A DNA stretch of 8,793 nucleotides, from positions 1 to 8,793 of the forward strand of contig CANDLP010000077.1 in the NCBI GenBank assembly GCA_947385505.1, in the 5' to 3' direction. The notes below the pieces were generated by a model. That model was not told where the DNA came from, did not search any database, and worked only from the letters and a program-made list of their open reading frames with translations. The stretch comes from an uncultured Clostridia bacterium. Lineage in GTDB: Bacteria; Bacillota; Clostridia; Oscillospirales; Ruminococcaceae. The position numbers were made by a program, and so were the translations under genes. Positions 5,967 through 8,793 of the stretch are shown piece after piece (position 1 is the stretch's first letter; each line of letters opens with the position of its first letter).

Positions 5967-6185
5967 TTATTTACCGCCAAACAATCCGCCAAGCTTATCC
6001 TTGATCCCGTCCACGTTAATTTTGGCTTTCACCCCGTCAATAACATTTTTGATAACGTCATCGGGAAGATCGACTCCCAGTACGTCCTCAACCGCCTTGA
6101 TAGGCTCCTTTTGAAATTTCTCCGCAAAGCCCTTGTCGTTTTTTACCTTGTTAACTACCTCTTCGATTTTTGCTTTAATATCCAT
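5967..6185 (-). CDS. Small helical protein resembling Nif11/NHLP-type leader-like proteins
   Basis: The 72-residue product has an AAGAAAGGA ribosome-binding site before the ATG at 6185. It is rich in Lys, Asp and Val, lacks Cys, and has no signal or membrane segment. The order is a predicted helix (about 2-20), then FAEKFQKEPIKAVEDVLGVDLPDD (about 20-43, cited by its key residues F20, P28 and the LGVDLPDD stretch), another helix (44-56), and a glycine-rich tail KLGGLFGGK. The middle stretch resembles the helical leader domains of Nif11-like and nitrile-hydratase-like leader peptides (pattern F--K----P--A-E--LG--LP-), and the tail has GG pairs. However, no radical-SAM, LanM-type or peptidase/ABC exporter gene is in view, and similar stand-alone hypothetical proteins appear common in Clostridia. 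It lies 32 bp downstream of hisE and is probably co-transcribed. Function is unknown. Confidence 0.8.
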   Translation of the reverse strand: MDIKAKIEEVVNKVKNDKGFAEKFQKEPIKAVEDVLGVDLPDDVIKNVIDGVKAKINVDGIKDKLGGLFGGK

Positions 6186-6217
6186 GCTGATAAGTTCCTT
6201 TCTTATTATGTTTATTT

Positions 6218-6556
6218 TCAGGTGTTTTTATCCACCGTATGAAACTGTTTTAAATTTCCCGTTTTTTCGTTTCTTTCCTCAAGCACCCTTTCAACATCGG
6301 TCCAGTCAAGTCCCTGATTTGCGGCGAGCACCATAACGTGATAAAGAAGGTCGTTTATCTCGTTCATAAGCTCCTCGTTATTCCCGTTTTTGGCGGCAAT
6401 AACCGTTTCGGTGGCTTCCTCGCCCACTTTTTTGCAGATTTTGTCCACACCCTTTTCAAAAAGATAAGCGGTGTAGCTGTTTTCTTCGGCTGTTCCCTTT
6501 TCATAATCGGATTTGCGCTGTTTGATTACCTCAAAAATTTCCTGATATACCGACAT
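6218..6556 (-). CDS. hisE: Phosphoribosyl-ATP pyrophosphatase (histidine synthesis, step 2)
   Basis: It hydrolyses phosphoribosyl-ATP to phosphoribosyl-AMP and pyrophosphate. The 112 residues form an all-alpha MazG-like enzyme of ordinary length for stand-alone HisE. Seen: YLFEKGVDKICKKVGEEATE (residues 31-50) with the metal-binding glutamates E46/E47 and E50, and NEINDLLYHVMVL from residue 65 with E66 and D69 of the ExxD motif. The AAGAAAGGA ribosome-binding site lies about 9 nt upstream. It starts 15 bp after the hisI stop, so the two are co-transcribed and kept as separate genes, not fused as in enterobacterial hisIE. Confidence 0.95.
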   Translation of the reverse strand: MSVYQEIFEVIKQRKSDYEKGTAEENSYTAYLFEKGVDKICKKVGEEATETVIAAKNGNNEELMNEINDLLYHVMVLAANQGLDWTDVERVLEERNEKTGNLKQFHTVDKNT

Positions 6557-6571
6557 TTTGTTTTTCCTTTC

Positions 6572-6922
6572 TTATTCATTTACATTATACATTTCATTGA
6601 AAAAGCAACTGTAACTTCCTGTATGGCAAGCGTTTCCCGCCTGCTCCACATTTAAAAGCAGCGTGTCGTCGTCGCAATCCGAATATATGGAAACCACCTT
6701 CTGCAAATGTCCGCTGGCTGCGCCTTTATTCCAAAGTTCCTGCCTTGATCTGCTCCAATACCATGTGTATCCCGTTTCAAGAGTCTTTTGTAAGCTCTCC
6801 TTATTCATATAGGCAAGCATAAGCACCGTTTTTGTGTTTACGTCAAAAGCGATGGCGGGAATAAGAGCGCTTTTTTCAAAATACTTGTCCAAATCCGATA
6901 AATCAATTTTAATTTTGTTCAT
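6572..6922 (-). CDS. hisI: Phosphoribosyl-AMP cyclohydrolase (histidine synthesis, step 3)
   Basis: It opens the adenine ring of phosphoribosyl-AMP to give ProFAR (phosphoribosyl-formimino-AICAR-phosphate), using Zn and Mg. The 116 residues include the conserved [13 protein letters not shown] (55-67) and SGHLQKV (70-76). The metal sites are DCDDD at 82-86 (D82, D84, D86 for Mg; C83 for Zn), ACHTG at 98-102 (C99) and SCF at 105-107 (C106), so all three zinc cysteines are present. An AGG about 8 nt before the ATG serves as ribosome-binding site. It lies 51 bp downstream of the substrate-binding gene with no clear promoter or terminator between, so readthrough transcription is possible. The rest of the his pathway is not in the window. 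Confidence 0.96.
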   Translation of the reverse strand: MNKIKIDLSDLDKYFEKSALIPAIAFDVNTKTVLMLAYMNKESLQKTLETGYTWYWSRSRQELWNKGAASGHLQKVVSIYSDCDDDTLLLNVEQAGNACHTGSYSCFFNEMYNVNE

Positions 6923-6973
6923 TTTTATGACCTTTTCTTTCCTTTAATAAAGGCGCTTACCTTTAAAGCTCCT

Positions 6974-8793
6974 TTATCGCACATAACGTTTATTTATTTT
7001 ATCCTTCGGTACAGTGAAAACTATCATTCCACCCACGGTATCCGGATAAGCATAAACGGAAATTACATCCAAACTGCCTTCATACCATTCTGAGGGAATA
7101 TAATTCAGTTCGCTGTTTGTATTGCTGCTAAGATAATCACGCCAATTTTCGCCTATCAGCATTTCCATAGTTATCAATTCAAGAGTATCGATATCATAAT
7201 TTGCATGCGGTTCTTCTCCTACCCCAACTGAACCTAAGCCGACCGAATAACAATTGTTTCCCTCGAAAATGCTTATAGTATGATACTGAGAATGCCAATC
7301 AGGGTCAAATTTTCTGAAGGTATCCCAAGTACGTTTTTGTAAATCATACTCAAGCTTATCTTTTGCCTCCACCTCTTCCGGAGTGTGCAGCGGCGAACCG
7401 ATAGTCCTGCTGTAAATGTCGCCGTTTTCCAAAGTATATGTTTCTTCCCATTCGCCGTCAGGATAATAATCTTGTATACTGCTTTGATATTTTTCCGCTA
7501 TCAGCTCTTTAATATCACGATACCGGGAAACGGGACTGTGACTGTTGTAATCGAAATACTGTAAAAAAGGAGCGCAGGTATAATAAAGATTATCCGCCTC
7601 AAGTCCTATTCCGTTAATTGTAAAAATTCTCGGCTCACCCATAATACAGGAAAAATCCTGTTTTTGTACAAGAGAATAATTATATATTAAATTTTGATTA
7701 ATAAATTCGGCAATGCTTTTGTTTATATCGGGAACAAATTCTTCTCCCTCATAAAACAAATCGGAAAAACGTTCAATTTTTTCACCGGAAAACAAGTTAT
7801 AATTAAGCGTTTCGGCATAATCATACACTTCCGTTTCCACCTCGAATCCTTCGTATCCGTGATTAAGATACCCTATTAAAAGCGACAGATACCCGTTGCG
7901 GCAGTATATGCGGAATGCCATTTGATACATTCCGTCGTCTTTGTTTTCTTTTTGATACTTAATGTCATAATGCTTCCTGACCTCGTCCATAGCCGAGCGG
8001 ATATCTGCGTTTATACGGGACTGAAGCTCCTCGTCCTTTAAAATATCTATTTCGTAATAATCATCTTTCGTATTATGACGGCCGCTGTTCGAAAGATAAA
8101 GCTCCGAATAATGTCGAACGGAAGCAGCATCGCCCGTTACGGCTTCACCTGTACCCACAGAATCATAAGGAAGATATTTTTCAGGAACCTCCATTCCGTT
8201 TACGGGAAGATAACCGCTTTCAAGAACATAGCCCTGTCCCTCCTCGGAAAGAGCTTTTTCCACAAAGTTCCGCGCGCTTTCAGAGGATTTGTCGGTATAT
8301 ATCATATATGTACAGCTGAGCAAAGGATAGCTCCCGTCCGCCATTGTGGCCTTTGAAGGCGCAATTCCGTCTACCGCTATATATTTTACCTTGTTTGCGT
8401 TGGCGTACATCTGTGCGGCATAAGAATATACCGAATATCCGATAGCGGAAGCCGAATTGTCATACACCGCTACCGATTCCATCAGCGACATCATATTTCC
8501 GGGCGTATAATCAACTTTAGGCGGCATCAAAGGCGTATCGCCCATGAACACGGTCATATAATTCTGACTTCCCGAATCCGTATTTCTTTGATAAGGAATT
8601 ATAAGCTCATCGTTTCCTCCCACTTCCGACCAATTGGTGATCTCTCCGCTGTAAATTTTGCGAAGCTGTTCGCTTGTGAGGGAATCCACGGGATTTTCAC
8701 TGTTAACCACAAAAACAAATCCTTCTTTTGCAACAGGCTCCATAAAGAGCGTTATTCCCGCCTCATCAGCCATTTTTTGCTGTTCCTCGGAAA
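6974..8793 (-). CDS. PstS-like substrate-binding protein with long C-terminal extracytoplasmic region, N-terminus outside window
   Basis: The frame stays open to the right edge (SEEQQK precedes the ATG at 8773), so the true start and any lipoprotein signal lie outside. About 606 residues are visible. Numbering from the 8773 ATG, residues 1-195 are the C-terminal half of a phosphate-binding-type periplasmic domain. They include EPVAKEGFVFVVN, LRKIYSGEITNWSEVGG (37-53), RNTDSGSQ (63-70, equivalent to the anion-binding RxxGSGT segment), IGYSVYSYA (111-119) and GYLPVNG (187-193). A linker (195-225) leads to a region of about 370 residues ending in VFTVPKDKINKRYVR. Within it, YNLFSGEKIERFSDLFYEG at about residues 311-329 resembles the DUF3298/RsiV-like pattern. 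No pstCAB transporter genes follow, and hisI is next. It may be a sensor or accessory binding protein, not a transporter component. The ligand is unknown. Confidence 0.85.
   Translation of the reverse strand, partial: SEEQQKMADEAGITLFMEPVAKEGFVFVVNSENPVDSLTSEQLRKIYSGEITNWSEVGGNDELIIPYQRNTDSGSQNYMTVFMGDTPLMPPKVDYTPGNMMSLMESVAVYDNSASAIGYSVYSYAAQMYANANKVKYIAVDGIAPSKATMADGSYPLLSCTYMIYTDKSSESARNFVEKALSEEGQGYVLESGYLPVNGMEVPEKYLPYDSVGTGEAVTGDAASVRHYSELYLSNSGRHNTKDDYYEIDILKDEELQSRINADIRSAMDEVRKHYDIKYQKENKDDGMYQMAFRIYCRNGYLSLLIGYLNHGYEGFEVETEVYDYAETLNYNLFSGEKIERFSDLFYEGEEFVPDINKSIAEFINQNLIYNYSLVQKQDFSCIMGEPRIFTINGIGLEADNLYYTCAPFLQYFDYNSHSPVSRYRDIKELIAEKYQSSIQDYYPDGEWEETYTLENGDIYSRTIGSPLHTPEEVEAKDKLEYDLQKRTWDTFRKFDPDWHSQYHTISIFEGNNCYSVGLGSVGVGEEPHANYDIDTLELITMEMLIGENWRDYLSSNTNSELNYIPSEWYEGSLDVISVYAYPDTVGGMIVFTVPKDKINKRYVR

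Noticed and set aside
6947..6977. Terminator between the substrate-binding gene and hisI
   Set aside because: ATAAAGG/CCTTTAT can pair, but the stem is weak, overlaps the stop codon and has no U-run on the minus strand.

Overview
The window looks like a contig from a Gram-positive member of the class Clostridia (Oscillospiraceae/Lachnospiraceae-like, probably gut-derived). The grounds are purine-rich AGGA/GGAGG ribosome-binding sites before almost every gene, sigma-A type promoters, a long divergent PRPP synthetase, and WG-repeat and small zinc-ribbon membrane proteins. The organism is inferred from these traits, not from a database match. The first 23 bases are not genomic: they match the Illumina TruSeq read-2 adapter, so the left edge is a true contig end with untrimmed adapter.

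Left block (24-3546, all minus strand), in transcription order: glyA (serine hydroxymethyltransferase), prs (ribose-phosphate pyrophosphokinase, long form), and rarA (replication-associated AAA+ ATPase, cut at its C-terminus by the contig end). A consensus promoter (TTGAAA-17-TATAAT, minus strand, 3607-3635) with a hairpin at the predicted 5' end of the message drives glyA, and possibly the whole set. A strong hairpin without a good U-tract separates prs from rarA.

Middle block (about 3640-5850, plus strand) is visibly more AT-rich than either flank and reads as an inserted islet. It holds two genes. The first is a 411-residue membrane-anchored protein with about nine WG-type repeats. The second is a small membrane protein with a C-terminal zinc ribbon, broken by a one-base expansion of an A-run. 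Each is preceded by a long inverted-repeat element of about 110-120 bp. The first element (3714-3822) starts where a strong extended -10 promoter should initiate and is followed by a Rho-independent terminator placed directly before the gene's ribosome-binding site. This is the layout of a transcription-attenuation leader or a discrete small RNA. The second element (5221-5339) is closed by a perfect 16-bp inverted repeat and contains internal hairpins. The two closing stems share CACAACT at the same offset while their outer 5 bp differ. These elements are the best candidates for something undescribed here. A two-tier bidirectional terminator (5875-5926) closes the block.

Right block (5967-8793, minus strand), in transcription order: a PstS-like substrate-binding protein with a long C-terminal region (5' end outside the window), hisI, hisE, and a 72-residue helical protein resembling the leader-type Nif11/NHLP small-protein group. 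The tight hisI-hisE-small-gene spacing suggests one transcript. HisI and HisE perform the second and third steps of histidine synthesis on a PRPP-derived intermediate. The remaining his genes are not in view.
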